62,526 nt of DNA. Origin: Betaproteobacteria bacterium. GTDB lineage: Bacteria > Pseudomonadota > Gammaproteobacteria > Burkholderiales > Burkholderiaceae_C. A model generated the notes under the pieces. It made no database searches, was not told the origin of the DNA, and worked only from the letters and a program-made list of their open reading frames with translations. Location of the stretch: positions 1 through 62,526 of the forward strand of contig JANXSZ010000030.1 of NCBI GenBank assembly GCA_025356445.1, read 5' to 3'. Shown piece after piece: positions 34,060 through 44,056 of the stretch. How positions within the stretch are numbered: the stretch's first letter is position 1; every line of letters starts with the position of its first letter. Made by a program: the position numbers and the translations under genes.

Positions 34060-36405
34060 ATGCAAGCTTCTGAACAACCTGTGCTGCGCGACATCGTTCT
34101 CGTCGGTGGCGGGCACAGCCATGTGGGCGTGCTCAAACGCTTTGGCATGAACCCCATCCCCGGCGTGCGTCTCACGCTGATTTGCACCGACACGCACACG
34201 CCGTATTCCGGCATGTTGCCGGGCTACATCGCTGGCCATTACGGCTATGACGATGTGCACATTGATTTGGGCAAACTCTGCGTCTTCGCCGGTGCGCGGC
34301 TGTACCGCGACGAGGTGATTGGCCTGGACCGCAACGCCAAGAAAGTGCTGTGCAGCACCCGTCCGCCTGTCCCGTATGACTTTCTTGCTATCAATACAGG
34401 ATCAACCCCGCAAGTTGCTCGTGTGCCAGGGGCGGCTGAGCATGTGGTGCCGGTCAAGCCGATTTACCAGTTCAACCAGCGTTGGCTGGGTCTTTTAGAG
34501 CGGGTTTGTACGCGCCCTGGCAGCACAGCTACGCCCTTCACCATCGCCGTGGTGGGGGGCGGTGCGGGTGGTGTGGAGCTGACCCTGGCCATGCAGTTCC
34601 GCTTGCGCCGTGAACTGCAAGCGCTGAGCCGTAACCCTGACGAGTTGGTGTTTCACCTCTTTACCACCAGCGCTACTGTGCTGTCCACGCACAATCCCCG
34701 CGTACGGCGCAGGTTCGAGCAAGTGCTGGCGCAGCGCGGGGTGGTGGTGCACTGCAACGCTGAAGTGAAGGCTGTTCAGGCGTTGCCGACATCCTCCCAT
34801 GGTGGGCGTTTGACGACGGCCAGTGGTGACACCCTGGACGCGGACGACATCATGTGGGTGACGCAAGCCGGTGGCCCGGCATGGCTGCACGGCTCGGGCT
34901 TGGCGCTGGACGACAACGGCTTCATCCAGGTCAACGACCACCTGCAAACCCTCACCGATCCCTGCGTCTTCGCAGCGGGTGACGTGGCCAGCATGGTCAA
35001 CTTTCCTTTGGAGAAAGCCGGTGTCTTTGCCGTGCGCCAAGGCCCGCCGCTGGCCGACAACCTGCGCCACAGCGTGCTGGGTACACCGCTCCAGCCCTAC
35101 AAGCCGCAGCGCCGCTGGCTGGCCCTCATCAGCACGGGCGACAAGCACGCGGTGGCTTCACGCGGGGCTTTGGGTCTGGGTGGTTTGGGGTGGATGGGCG
35201 ACGTGCTGTGGCGCTGGAAAGACGCGATAGACCAGCGCTTCATGTGCAATTTCAGTGAGTTTCCGGTGATGGACGTTGTGGCCTTGGCCGCACGCCAAGC
35301 CCAAATGGCCAAAGCGCCGCAACTCCCGCTCACCCCCGATGAATCTCAGCAAGCCATTTCTGCCATCGCTATGCGCTGTGGAGGTTGCGGCGCCAAAGTC
35401 GGTGCCACGGTGCTGTCTCGTGCCCTCAGCGCCCTGATGCCCGTCCCCCGTGACGATGTGCTGATCGGTCTGCACGCCCCCGACGATGCCGCCGTGGTGC
35501 GTGTGCCACCCGGCAAGGCGATGGTGCATTCCGTGGACTTTTTCCGTGCGTTCATTGACGACCCCTACCTGTTCGGCAAAGTCGCGGCCAACCATGCTTT
35601 GGGTGATATTTTTGCGATGGGTGGCGAGGCCCAGTCCGCCACCGCCATCGCCACCGTCCCGCCAGGGCTGGAGTCCAAAGTCGAAGACCTGCTGTTCCAG
35701 ATGATGACCGGCGCGATGGAGGTGCTGAACGAGGCCAACTGCGCCCTGGTAGGCGGCCACACCGGCGAAGGCCGTGAGCTGGGCTTAGGTTTCGCCATCA
35801 ACGGCTTGATCGACGAATCCCTGTCGTCCGTGCTGCGCAAAGGCGGGATGCAAGCCGGTGATGTGCTTCTGCTGACCAAGCCCATTGGCACGGGCACGCT
35901 GTTCGCTGCCCACGCCAAGGGACAAGCCAAAGGCCGCTGGATCGACGCAGCGTTGCAGTCGATGGTGGTGTCTAACCGGGTGGGTGCACAAATTTTGCGG
36001 AAATTTGGCGCTACGGCGTGTACCGACTTGACCGGCTTCGGCCTGTTGGGCCATTTGGTCGAAATGACCCGCCCGTCCGAGGTGGACGCTGAAATCCACC
36101 TGTCCGCGTTGCCTTTGTTGGACGGTGCGCTGGCGTGTGTCGCCGCTGGCATCGTCAGCTCTCTGCAACCCGCCAATGTGCGCCTGCGCCGTGCCTTGCG
36201 CAACCAAGCCGAGTTCGTCGCCGACCCGCGTTACCCGCTGTTGTTTGATCCACAGACGGCGGGGGGGCTGCTGGCCACGGTACCCGCCGCACAGGCTGAG
36301 GCTTGTGTGACCGCGCTCAGGGCGGCGGGCTACGTGCATACGGCGGTGATTGGCCGCATCTTGCCAGCGGGGGATGCGCTGGCCCCGATTGGGCTGGTGG
36401 CTTGA
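34060..36405 (+). CDS. selD: Flavoprotein-SelD fusion: NDH-like domain plus selenide, water dikinase
   Basis: 781 residues. The first 370 or so form an NDH-2-like FAD/NAD domain (VLVGGGHSHVGVLKRF, VAVVGGGAGGVELTLAMQ-type second site, FAAGDVASMVNFPLEKAGVFAVRQGPPLADNLR). The second half is selenophosphate synthetase: RCGGCGAKVGATVL with Cys440/Cys443 at the catalytic position (Cys, not selenocysteine), DDAAVV, DIFAMGG, GGHTGEGRELGLGF, GTGTLFAAHA, CTDLTGFGLLGHL. It makes selenophosphate from selenide and ATP; the flavin half may help produce selenide (inference). In this locus it plays the SenC role. Its stop abuts the convergent kynA stop with no gap. Confidence 0.93.
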   Translation: MQASEQPVLRDIVLVGGGHSHVGVLKRFGMNPIPGVRLTLICTDTHTPYSGMLPGYIAGHYGYDDVHIDLGKLCVFAGARLYRDEVIGLDRNAKKVLCSTRPPVPYDFLAINTGSTPQVARVPGAAEHVVPVKPIYQFNQRWLGLLERVCTRPGSTATPFTIAVVGGGAGGVELTLAMQFRLRRELQALSRNPDELVFHLFTTSATVLSTHNPRVRRRFEQVLAQRGVVVHCNAEVKAVQALPTSSHGGRLTTASGDTLDADDIMWVTQAGGPAWLHGSGLALDDNGFIQVNDHLQTLTDPCVFAAGDVASMVNFPLEKAGVFAVRQGPPLADNLRHSVLGTPLQPYKPQRRWLALISTGDKHAVASRGALGLGGLGWMGDVLWRWKDAIDQRFMCNFSEFPVMDVVALAARQAQMAKAPQLPLTPDESQQAISAIAMRCGGCGAKVGATVLSRALSALMPVPRDDVLIGLHAPDDAAVVRVPPGKAMVHSVDFFRAFIDDPYLFGKVAANHALGDIFAMGGEAQSATAIATVPPGLESKVEDLLFQMMTGAMEVLNEANCALVGGHTGEGRELGLGFAINGLIDESLSSVLRKGGMQAGDVLLLTKPIGTGTLFAAHAKGQAKGRWIDAALQSMVVSNRVGAQILRKFGATACTDLTGFGLLGHLVEMTRPSEVDAEIHLSALPLLDGALACVAAGIVSSLQPANVRLRRALRNQAEFVADPRYPLLFDPQTAGGLLATVPAAQAEACVTALRAAGYVHTAVIGRILPAGDALAPIGLVA

Positions 36406-37275
36406 TTACAGATTCGTCCGCAAGCGCCAAATTTCAGGGAAAAGCACCACGTCCAGCATCTTGCGCAAGTAGCTGACACCGCCGGTGCCACCCGTGCCGC
36501 GTTTGAAGCCAATCACGCGTTCTACGGTGGTCACGTGGCGGAAGCGCCAGAGTCGGAAGGCGTCTTCCAGGTCGGTGAGTTCTTCGCCGAGTTGGTACAA
36601 ATCCCAGTGGTGTTCCGGGTCACGGTAGACCGTGAGCCAGGCTTGTTCCACGGCTTCGCTCTCGGTGTAGGGGTGTGTCCAGTCGCGTTCGGTGTGGCTG
36701 GTGGGCACAGCCAAGCCTCGGCGGGCGAGCAGGCGCAGGGCTTCGTCGTAGAGGGAGGGGGCTTCATACGCGGTTTGCACTTTGGCCAGCAGATCAGGGC
36801 GGTGGGCGTGGGGCTGGAGCATGGCGGCATTTTTGTTGCCCAGCGCAAATTCGATGCTACGGTATTGGTAGCTCTGAAAGCCACTGCTGTTGGCCAAATA
36901 GGGCCGCAGGGCGCTGTATTCAGGTGGCGTCATGGTGGCCAGCACGTCCCAGGCGTGGACGAGTTGTTCCATGATTTTGCTGACGCGGGCCAAGCGTTTG
37001 AAGGCACTGCCCAATTGGTCGTTGGCCACGCTGTGGATGGCGGCGTGCAGCTCGTGAAGCATCAGCTTCATCCAGAGTTCGCTGGTTTGGTGTTGCACGA
37101 TGAACAGCATCTCGTCATGCGCAGGCGACAGCGGTTTTTGGGCACCAAGGATGGCGTCAAGTTGCAAATAGTCGCCGTAGCTCATGCGGGTGCTGAAGTC
37201 GAGCTGGGCTTTTTCAGCGTGAACGATGGCTTCGGGCGGGGTGGGTGAGCTGTTGGTGGGGGTGTAGGGGCACAT
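36406..37275 (-). CDS. kynA: Tryptophan 2,3-dioxygenase
   Basis: Haem enzyme opening the indole ring of tryptophan to N-formylkynurenine. Motifs: [49 protein letters not shown], the haem-His neighbourhood [28 protein letters not shown]. Length 289 residues. It is the last gene of the kynB-kynU-kynA operon, 25 bp after kynU. Confidence 0.96.
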   Translation of the reverse strand: MCPYTPTNSSPTPPEAIVHAEKAQLDFSTRMSYGDYLQLDAILGAQKPLSPAHDEMLFIVQHQTSELWMKLMLHELHAAIHSVANDQLGSAFKRLARVSKIMEQLVHAWDVLATMTPPEYSALRPYLANSSGFQSYQYRSIEFALGNKNAAMLQPHAHRPDLLAKVQTAYEAPSLYDEALRLLARRGLAVPTSHTERDWTHPYTESEAVEQAWLTVYRDPEHHWDLYQLGEELTDLEDAFRLWRFRHVTTVERVIGFKRGTGGTGGVSYLRKMLDVVLFPEIWRLRTNL

Positions 37276-37300
37276 GGTGGTGACTTTCCAGGGCTGTTGA

Positions 37301-38641
37301 TCAGGTCACGGCGTGGGCTTGGTTGAACTCGGGGCGTTTCCATTCGGCGGTTGTGAGAACCTGGCGGAGATGTTCCACGGCGTGCCACACATCCTCAAAG
37401 CGCAGGTAGAGCGGTGTGAAGCCAAAGCGCAGCAGGTGGGCACTGTCTGCTTGCCCAGCCCGGTAGTCACCAATCACGCCGCGTGCGATCAAGGCTTGGA
37501 TGACGGCGAAGGCAGGGGAGGTGGTACCTGTGCTCTGGCCTGAGGGGGCGTAGGCGAACGACACCTGCGAGCCGCGTTGGTTGTGGTCACTCGGCGTGGC
37601 GATAGCCAAGCCGTGGCCTGCACAGCGCTCCTCCAGCAAGTGAATGAAGAGATCGGTCAATGCCAGTGATTTTTGGCGCAGCGCTGCCATCCCACCCAGA
37701 GGTTTTGCGGCATCAAACACGTCCAGACCACATCCCAACGCCGCCAGGCTGATGATGGGCTGGGTGCCGCACAGGTAGCGCGCGATGCCGGGGGCGGGGC
37801 GGTAATCGGGTGTGAACGCGAACGGCGCAGCGTGGCCCCACCAGCCTGACAGTGGCTGTGCAAAGGCATCGGCGTGGCGGGGGTGAACCCACACAAAAGC
37901 GGGCGCACCGGGGCCGCCGTTCAGGTACTTGTAGCCGCAGCCGATGGCAAAATCAGCGTTCGCCGCGTGCAAATCCACAGGCACGGCACCGGCGCTGTGC
38001 GCCAGGTCCCACACGGTCAGCGCACCAGCGGCATGGGCAAGGGCGGTGATGGCGGCCATGTCGTGCATGGCCCCGGTGCGGTAGTTGACGTGGGTCAGCA
38101 TCAGCACCGCAACTTCAGGGGTCAGGCTGGCGGGAATGTCACCGGCATCCACCAGTTGGAGCTGCAAGCCATGCTGCGCGCACAGGCCCTGGGCGATGTA
38201 GAGGTCGGTGGGAAAGTTGCTGCGTTCGGAAACGATGATTTTGCGGTTATTTTTAGGGCCATTTTGGCCTTCAGAGCAATCTTGATGAGCTTGATTAGCT
38301 ATCAAAATTGAAGCACTCAATACCTTGAAGAGATTGATGGAGGTGCTGTCGGTTGCGACCACTTCGCCTGTGTTGGCACCAATCCACGGTGCAATCTGGT
38401 TGCCCAGGCGCTGGGGCAGGTCAAACCAGCTGGCGCTGTTCCATGAGCGGATCAGGTCGGTGCCCCACTCTTGGGTGACGACTTCGGCCACGCGGGCGGG
38501 TGTCGCTTTGGGCATCACCCCGAGGGAGTTGCCATCGAGGTAAATCACGCCAGCAGGCAGGGTGAAATGGTCGCGCAGGCTGCGCAGTGGGTCTTGGGCA
38601 TCCAGTGTTTGGCAGTCTTGCAGGGTGGTTGGGGTGGTCAT
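37301..38641 (-). CDS. kynU: Kynureninase
   Basis: PLP enzyme cleaving kynurenine to anthranilate and alanine. The PLP-binding Lys is in [18 protein letters not shown]; upstream come YLDGNSLG and [18 protein letters not shown]-start frame from 38680 exists, but the ATG at 38641 (MTTPTTLQ) is preferred, giving 446 residues. It is the middle gene of the operon, 35 bp after kynB. Confidence 0.95.
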   Translation of the reverse strand: MTTPTTLQDCQTLDAQDPLRSLRDHFTLPAGVIYLDGNSLGVMPKATPARVAEVVTQEWGTDLIRSWNSASWFDLPQRLGNQIAPWIGANTGEVVATDSTSINLFKVLSASILIANQAHQDCSEGQNGPKNNRKIIVSERSNFPTDLYIAQGLCAQHGLQLQLVDAGDIPASLTPEVAVLMLTHVNYRTGAMHDMAAITALAHAAGALTVWDLAHSAGAVPVDLHAANADFAIGCGYKYLNGGPGAPAFVWVHPRHADAFAQPLSGWWGHAAPFAFTPDYRPAPGIARYLCGTQPIISLAALGCGLDVFDAAKPLGGMAALRQKSLALTDLFIHLLEERCAGHGLAIATPSDHNQRGSQVSFAYAPSGQSTGTTSPAFAVIQALIARGVIGDYRAGQADSAHLLRFGFTPLYLRFEDVWHAVEHLRQVLTTAEWKRPEFNQAHAVT

Positions 38642-38676
38642 GGTTACGGGTCTCTGTGGGTTTTGATGTGTTGGAT

Positions 38677-39351
38677 TCAAAGGGTACGCAGCACCGCACG
38701 CACGGGGGAGGCGTCAGCGGTCATCAGCTTCAGGGGCAGGGCGATCAGCTCGTAGTCCCCCTCGGGTACATCGTCAAGCACCAGGTTTTCCAGCACCCGC
38801 AGGTTCAGGCGGCGGATGGTTTGGTGGCTGTCCAGCGTTTTGCTGTCGGCGGGGTCAATGCTGGCGGTGTCGATGCCAATCAGCAACACACCCAGGGCAG
38901 CGAGGCGCTCAATGGTGTCAGGCGCATAGGCGGCAAGATCCCGGTCCCACCGGTCTACAGGCATCTGCGCGTAAGTGCGCACCAACACGCGGGGAGGCAA
39001 AGGTGCGTCATTGCCCATGCCATTGCCCGCGCACGCATGGGCGATGTGCGCCCAGGTAATCAGCGGCCCGCAAGCGATGGCGTGGATGACGCGGCAAGGG
39101 CCGAGGTAAGGCGTCAGGTCAAGCTGGCCCGCGCTCTGGCCTTGGGGGTCGTAATGCAGCGGGGCATCGGCATGGGCACCGATATGCGGGGTCAGCGTGA
39201 GCGTGCTGACATTGACTGGGCATTCCGGGCCCATGGTCGCTCCCCAGTGCTGCTGGTAGGCGGTGTCACCCGGGAAGACAGGCGTGCTGGCCTGGATAGG
39301 CGGGGAGATATCCCAGAGTTGGCGGGCTGAGGCGGGTGGCTGTTTTTGCAT
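38677..39351 (-). CDS. kynB: Kynurenine formamidase (arylformamidase)
   Basis: Hydrolyses N-formylkynurenine to kynurenine and formate with bound metal. The cyclase-family motif [12 protein letters not shown] and [18 protein letters not shown] are visible; 224 residues from the ATG at 39351. The upstream in-frame extension to 39444 reaches into the intergenic region and is rejected. First gene of the operon; the 74 bp before it should hold the promoter. Confidence 0.94.
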   Translation of the reverse strand: MQKQPPASARQLWDISPPIQASTPVFPGDTAYQQHWGATMGPECPVNVSTLTLTPHIGAHADAPLHYDPQGQSAGQLDLTPYLGPCRVIHAIACGPLITWAHIAHACAGNGMGNDAPLPPRVLVRTYAQMPVDRWDRDLAAYAPDTIERLAALGVLLIGIDTASIDPADSKTLDSHQTIRRLNLRVLENLVLDDVPEGDYELIALPLKLMTADASPVRAVLRTL

Positions 39352-39425
39352 GGTGGCGAGAGTTTGCGCCGGATGCAAAAGCAGTGGTGTCGGAAATATC
39401 CAACAGTTTGAAAATTTGTTTAGGC

Positions 39426-39746
39426 TTAAAGAATATCTGCCCAACGCCCCAGCCCGTGCCGCCTGCGGGCCAGCTCACAGGCATCACTGCCCGGCTCCAA
39501 CTCCCGACAGGGATTGGGCCGCCATTCGTAAATCCCGCAGCCGATACGCTCGCCAATTTTCCCGCTGAGGGCAGCGCAGCGGGGCGCGGCATGGTCGGTG
39601 CCACGCATGCGGCTGGTGTAGTCGGTGACGGGCACCGTCAAGCCTGAAGGCACGCTGCCGCCTTGCTCGTCGAGTTCTTGCACAGCGAAATCCACGCGGA
39701 AGGCGGCGCAGCAGGCTCCGCAATGGGTGCAGTCGTTGGGTTTCAC
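39426..39746 (-). CDS. YkgJ-family cysteine-cluster protein
   Basis: 106 residues with the CxxCGxCC start (CTHCGACCAAF), a middle Cys pair (APRCAAL, IGCGIYEWRPNPCREL) and a late Cys. The family probably binds an Fe-S cluster or zinc; the function is unknown. It lies between trpS and the kynurenine operon on the same strand, 29 bp after the trpS stop. Confidence 0.85.
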   Translation of the reverse strand: MKPNDCTHCGACCAAFRVDFAVQELDEQGGSVPSGLTVPVTDYTSRMRGTDHAAPRCAALSGKIGERIGCGIYEWRPNPCRELEPGSDACELARRRHGLGRWADIL

Positions 39747-39775
39747 GTCAACCTCTTTGCCGCGTTAAACGCGGC

Positions 39776-41023
39776 TCAGTAGTTCAAGCCAATAGCCGCC
39801 CGCACTTCATGCATCGTCGCTCTGGCGGTGAGGCGTGCACGGTCGGTGCCGGCGTCGATGATGTCGCGCACGATTTTGGGGTTGCTGAGGTACGGCTCGG
39901 CGCGGGTCAGCATGGGTTGCTGCTCTTTCAGGATGGCGTCAATGACGGGCTGCTTGCATTCGATGCAGCCTATACCGGCGCTGGTACAGCCCTGGCGCGC
40001 CCACTGCTGGGTGGTGTCGTCCGAGTAGACCTTGTGGAACTGCCACACCGGGCATTTGTCGGGGTCACCGGGATCGGTGCGTTTGACGCGGGCTGGGTCG
40101 GTGGGCATGGTGCGGACTTTGATTTCGATGCTGGCGCGGTCTTCGCGGATGGCGATGCCGTTGCCGTAGCTCTTGCTCATCTTGCGGCCATCCAGGCCGG
40201 GCAGCTTGCTCGATTGCGTCAGCAGCACTTGCGGCTCGACCAGCACGGTGCGCCCCTTACCGCTGAACTGGCCCATCAGCAGGGCGTGGTCGTCCGGCGT
40301 CAGAACCTCAAAGCGGGCCAGGAAGCCGGGCAGGCGGGCGCGGGCGACCTCATCCCCTTGTTCCTGGAATTTCTTTTTAAGCGTGTTGAAGTAGCGGGCG
40401 TCTTCTTTGGCGAGTTTGGCCAGCGCAGCCGCGGCGCGAGTGGCATCGTCAGCACGGCGGCCATACAGGTCGTTGAAGCGGCGGGCGGTTTCGCGGGTCA
40501 GCTCGACGTGGCTGGCTTGGTCTTCACCCACGGGCACGTAATGGGCCTTGTAAATCAGGATGTCAGCAGCTTGCAGCAGCGGGTAGCCCAGGAAGCCGTA
40601 GGTAGCGAGGTCTTTGTCTTTGAGCTGTTGCTGCTGGTCTTTGTAGGTGGGGACGCGCTCCAGCCAGCTCAGTGGGGTGCCCATGGCCAGCAGGGCAAAC
40701 AGTTCGGCGTGTTCAGGCAGGCGGCTTTGCAGGAACAGCGTGCATTGGTTGGGATCAAGTCCAGCGGCGAGCCAGTCGATCACCATCTCGTAGACGTTTT
40801 GCTCGATCACCTCACGGTGTTCGTAGTGTGTGGTGAGGGCATGCCAGTCCGCGACAAAGAAGAAGCATTCCATCTCGCTTTGCAGACGCACCCAGTTTTT
40901 CAAAGCGCCGTGGTAATGCCCGAGGTGCAAGGCACCCGTAGGGCGCATACCGGAAAGCACGCGCTCTTTGACGGGGGCAGGCGTGGTTGTGTTTGGAGAT
41001 AGGGTTGTTTCGGAAGTCATCAT
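39776..41023 (-). CDS. trpS: Tryptophan-tRNA ligase
   Basis: Class I aminoacyl-tRNA synthetase. HIGH-like motif ALHLGHYHGAL, tryptophan-binding region and KMSKS motif GRKMSKSYGN. An Ala/Lys-rich insert (ADDATRAAAALAKLAKEDARYFNTLKKKF) makes it 415 residues, longer than the 330-residue E. coli enzyme but common in betaproteobacteria. The start ATG at 41023 overlaps the stop of the protease gene (ATGATGA) and has GGTGA upstream; a much longer upstream frame is inside that gene. Confidence 0.95.
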   Translation of the reverse strand: MMTSETTLSPNTTTPAPVKERVLSGMRPTGALHLGHYHGALKNWVRLQSEMECFFFVADWHALTTHYEHREVIEQNVYEMVIDWLAAGLDPNQCTLFLQSRLPEHAELFALLAMGTPLSWLERVPTYKDQQQQLKDKDLATYGFLGYPLLQAADILIYKAHYVPVGEDQASHVELTRETARRFNDLYGRRADDATRAAAALAKLAKEDARYFNTLKKKFQEQGDEVARARLPGFLARFEVLTPDDHALLMGQFSGKGRTVLVEPQVLLTQSSKLPGLDGRKMSKSYGNGIAIREDRASIEIKVRTMPTDPARVKRTDPGDPDKCPVWQFHKVYSDDTTQQWARQGCTSAGIGCIECKQPVIDAILKEQQPMLTRAEPYLSNPKIVRDIIDAGTDRARLTARATMHEVRAAIGLNY

Positions 41024-41688
41024 TTCACCAACAAGGCAAGGGGCGATAAAAGGGTGTCCAGCAGGCTGAAGGTCAGTGCCATCACGGGCTGCATCCACAG
41101 GCTGCTGAGCACACCCGCAATCACCAAGCCCATCACGATAAAGAAGCCCCAAGGTTCCAGGCGCGAAACCAGCATGGCCGCACGGTAAGGCAGCAGGCCT
41201 ACCAGGATGCGTCCGCCATCGAGTGGCGGCAGTGGGAACAGGTTGAACGCGAACATCACCACGTTGACCAGCATCCCCGCTTTGCACATCTCAATCCAAA
41301 AGCGCTCGGTGACGCCTGCGCTGGCGATCAGGTAAAACAGCACACCCCACAGGATGGCCTGGATGAAGTTGGCAGCAGGCCCGGCCAGTGCCACCCACAC
41401 CATGTCCCGCTTGGGGTTACGCAGGTTGCCAAACTGCACTGGCACGGGCTTGGCGTAACCGAATAAAAAAGCCCCTCCTGTAGAGAAATACAGCAACAAA
41501 GGCATCGCGATGGTGCCTATGGGGTCAATGTGCTTGAGCGGGTTGAGGGTGATGCGGCCTAGCGCGTAGGCCGTGTTGTCACCAAAGAACCGCGCCGCGT
41601 AGCCATGGGCGGCTTCGTGGACGGTGATGGCGAACAGCACGGGCAGGGCGTAGAGGGCGACGGTTTGAATGAGGTTAGAGATATCCAC
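41020..41688 (-). CDS. Site-2 protease family membrane metalloprotease
   Basis: 222 residues with several membrane helices. Zinc motif HEAAHGYAARFFGD (HExxH) in the first helix and NLFPLPPLDGGRI (NPxPxLDG-like) further on. These enzymes cut membrane-embedded substrates; this short, PDZ-less type has no known substrate. GTG start at 41688. Translationally coupled to trpS. Confidence 0.9.
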   Translation of the reverse strand: MDISNLIQTVALYALPVLFAITVHEAAHGYAARFFGDNTAYALGRITLNPLKHIDPIGTIAMPLLLYFSTGGAFLFGYAKPVPVQFGNLRNPKRDMVWVALAGPAANFIQAILWGVLFYLIASAGVTERFWIEMCKAGMLVNVVMFAFNLFPLPPLDGGRILVGLLPYRAAMLVSRLEPWGFFIVMGLVIAGVLSSLWMQPVMALTFSLLDTLLSPLALLVK

Positions 41689-41827
41689 AGAAGGATTGTC
41701 TCACCCTGTCTGTGTAGGCCTCAGGATTCAAAAAATTTGAATGTTTGCGACGAACGGTGCGTGGGTTGAACTGTGGATTCGTTTCTAGAATCAATCTCAA
41801 TCAATCTATGGACGCACAGTAAACACA

Positions 41828-42430
41828 ATGAATACGCTCAAAAACATGATTTCAGGGGCGCTGCTGTTGGCCAGCATGGGTGTTGCCAGTGCTGCCGACA
41901 CGGCCACTGCCGCTACTTCTGCCACTTACACCATTGACCCTACCCACACCTTCGTGATGTACGAGATTGGCCACTATGGCACCACCACCAACCGGGGACG
42001 TTTCAGCACGGCCGAGGGCTCGGTTGCGTTTGACAGGGCTGGTAAAAATGGCCGTGTAGACATCACCATGGACATCAGCTCGGTGAACACGGGTGTGGAC
42101 GCGTTGAACAAGCACATTCAAAGCAAGGACTTTTTCAATGCTGCCAAGTTTCCGACCGGCAGATTTGTGGCCGACCAGTTCAGCTTTGACGGTGACAAGG
42201 TCAGCACGATCAGCGGTAGTTTGACCTTGCTTGGCCAGACGCACCCGGTGACGCTCAAGGCCAACCGCTTCAATTGCTACCAAAATCCCATGGTGAAACG
42301 CGAAACCTGCGGCGGGGATTTTGAAGGTACGATCTCGCGCAGCGAATGGGGCATCACCTGGGGGCTGAATTTTGGGTTTGAAGATGCGGTGAAGCTGCTG
42401 GTGCAGGTTGAGGCGATCAAGACGAATTGA
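41828..42430 (+). CDS. YceI-family periplasmic protein
   Basis: 200 residues with a signal peptide (MNTLKNMISGALLLASMGVASA). The YceI lipocalin-like barrel is marked by YTIDPTHTFVMYEIGHYGTTTNRGRF, VDITMDISSVNTGVDALNKHI, FFNAAKFPTGRF and the C-terminal SRSEWGITWGLNFGFEDAVKLLVQVEA. Members bind isoprenoid-like lipids. It is a single gene with its own 139-bp upstream region containing ATTCAAA/TTTGAAT dyad (41726-41742). Confidence 0.92.
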   Translation: MNTLKNMISGALLLASMGVASAADTATAATSATYTIDPTHTFVMYEIGHYGTTTNRGRFSTAEGSVAFDRAGKNGRVDITMDISSVNTGVDALNKHIQSKDFFNAAKFPTGRFVADQFSFDGDKVSTISGSLTLLGQTHPVTLKANRFNCYQNPMVKRETCGGDFEGTISRSEWGITWGLNFGFEDAVKLLVQVEAIKTN

Positions 42431-42459
42431 CCCCGTGTTGATATGCCCAGATTTCTGCG

Positions 42460-44055
42460 CTAAAGCATGGACTCAGGCACCAGCGGTGCAATCAACTCCA
42501 GCAAAAACCGCTGCCATACCGTGGTGTCGGGTTCTTCGGTCAGGGGAGCTTCGTTGGTGGCACCTGTCCACTCGATGTGCTGGTCGTCACCGGCGAGGTG
42601 CAGCCGGTAAGCGCCCTGGCGCTTGATGGTGTCCATCAGTTTCAGCACCTGCTGGGCCAATTCAGGGCTTTGAATGAACAGGCCAAGTTCGGTGTTGAGC
42701 AACTCAGAACGCGGGTCAAAATTCATGGAGCCGATGAACAACACCTTCTCGTCAATCACCGCTGATTTGGCGTGCAGCCGCCCGATGGTGGGGCCAAAAA
42801 TACCCATGCGCAAACTGCGTGAGACGCGTGCCGGACTGAGTTCATACAGGTCAACACCCATGCGCAGCAACTCAGGACGGTAGCGGCGGTAGCCGGTGTG
42901 AACGACGCTTTCATCTGTGGCGGCGAGCGAGTTTGTAATCAGGGTAAAGGGCACATCACGCGCACGCACTTCACGAATGGCCTCAAGACCAGATTGTCCA
43001 GGTATCAGATAGGGCGAGATCACCACCACGCTTTGGCGCGCACTGCGGATGCGCTCAATCACGTTGTAGCGCACGCTCTCTACATCTTCCAGGGGTACGT
43101 TGCCATAGGAGGTTTTTTTACCAATCACCCGGTCTGGGGCGTCGGCATAGGCTTCGGCGGTGGCCCAAATCAGGCCCAGTTTGCCAGCGTTCAGCTCGTC
43201 AACAATGGGGCCGTAGCCCAGCATGTCGTTGGGCGGTGGTTTGTCTGGTTCTGGCGTGGTCTCAGGGCCGCTGGCTTGCTCGAAAGTGGCTTGCTGAGTA
43301 GTGTTGGATTGGTTTGAGGGGCTGGCGATGGCTGCGATGGGGTAGCTGTAATCGCTGTTCCAGTACTGGTCAAACAAGCTGGAGAGCCGGGGCACAACAG
43401 CACCAGTGACGAAGGTGTCGAGGTCAATGAAGTTCTCAATGGTGTTGCGCATGAAGTACGCATCTGCCAAATTGCGTCCGCCCGCTACTGCCATGGCTCC
43501 GTCGGCAATAAACAGTTTGTTGTGCATTCGGCGGCTGACCCGGTTGAAATCCAGGGCGGAGTGGGCAAACCGCAGCAAGAAGTGGCTACGCCCAGCAGGG
43601 AAGGGGTTGAACAGGCGAACTTCGACGTTGGGGGTGGCGGCCAGTCCCAGCAGCAAAGGATCTTCGCCAGCGGTGTAAAGATCGTCCAGCAGCAGGCGAA
43701 CCCGTACCCCGCGCAAGCCCGCATCGCGCAACATCCGCAAGATGTAGCGGCCCGTGTCGTCGTTTTGGATGTGGTAATACTGCACATCCAAGGTGGTTTG
43801 GGCGCGTTTGGCGAGTTCGATGCGGGCGTTGAGCGCGTAGGCCGCAATGGGCATTAACCGAAAGCCGCTGAGGTCAGGGTCAGGTGAGGCCGCTTGTGCG
43901 ATGCTGGCCAGTGCGGAATCGGTGGACAGAGGGCGCGCGCGCGAGATGGTGCGCTGCACATCGGTGGGCAGCACGGCGCAGCCAGGAAGGGCGAGCAGCA
44001 CTGTCCCAAATATGATCCATAAGGACATCCCCCGTGAAATGCCTAGCGCGGCCAT
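42460..44055 (-). CDS. Phospholipase D-family lipoprotein (ClsC/YmdC-like)
   Basis: 531 residues. N-terminal lipobox LLALPGC after a short hydrophobic leader; a second in-frame ATG at 44028 (MSLWIIFG) is equally possible. Two HKD motifs: MHNKLFIADGAMAVAGGRN and LHAKSAVIDEKVLFIGSMNFDPRS. This is the layout of phosphatidyl-transferring cardiolipin-synthase-like enzymes of the YmdC group. It starts 1 bp after the YciO-type gene, thus in one operon. Confidence 0.87.
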   Translation of the reverse strand: MAALGISRGMSLWIIFGTVLLALPGCAVLPTDVQRTISRARPLSTDSALASIAQAASPDPDLSGFRLMPIAAYALNARIELAKRAQTTLDVQYYHIQNDDTGRYILRMLRDAGLRGVRVRLLLDDLYTAGEDPLLLGLAATPNVEVRLFNPFPAGRSHFLLRFAHSALDFNRVSRRMHNKLFIADGAMAVAGGRNLADAYFMRNTIENFIDLDTFVTGAVVPRLSSLFDQYWNSDYSYPIAAIASPSNQSNTTQQATFEQASGPETTPEPDKPPPNDMLGYGPIVDELNAGKLGLIWATAEAYADAPDRVIGKKTSYGNVPLEDVESVRYNVIERIRSARQSVVVISPYLIPGQSGLEAIREVRARDVPFTLITNSLAATDESVVHTGYRRYRPELLRMGVDLYELSPARVSRSLRMGIFGPTIGRLHAKSAVIDEKVLFIGSMNFDPRSELLNTELGLFIQSPELAQQVLKLMDTIKRQGAYRLHLAGDDQHIEWTGATNEAPLTEEPDTTVWQRFLLELIAPLVPESML

Positions 44056-44056
44056 C

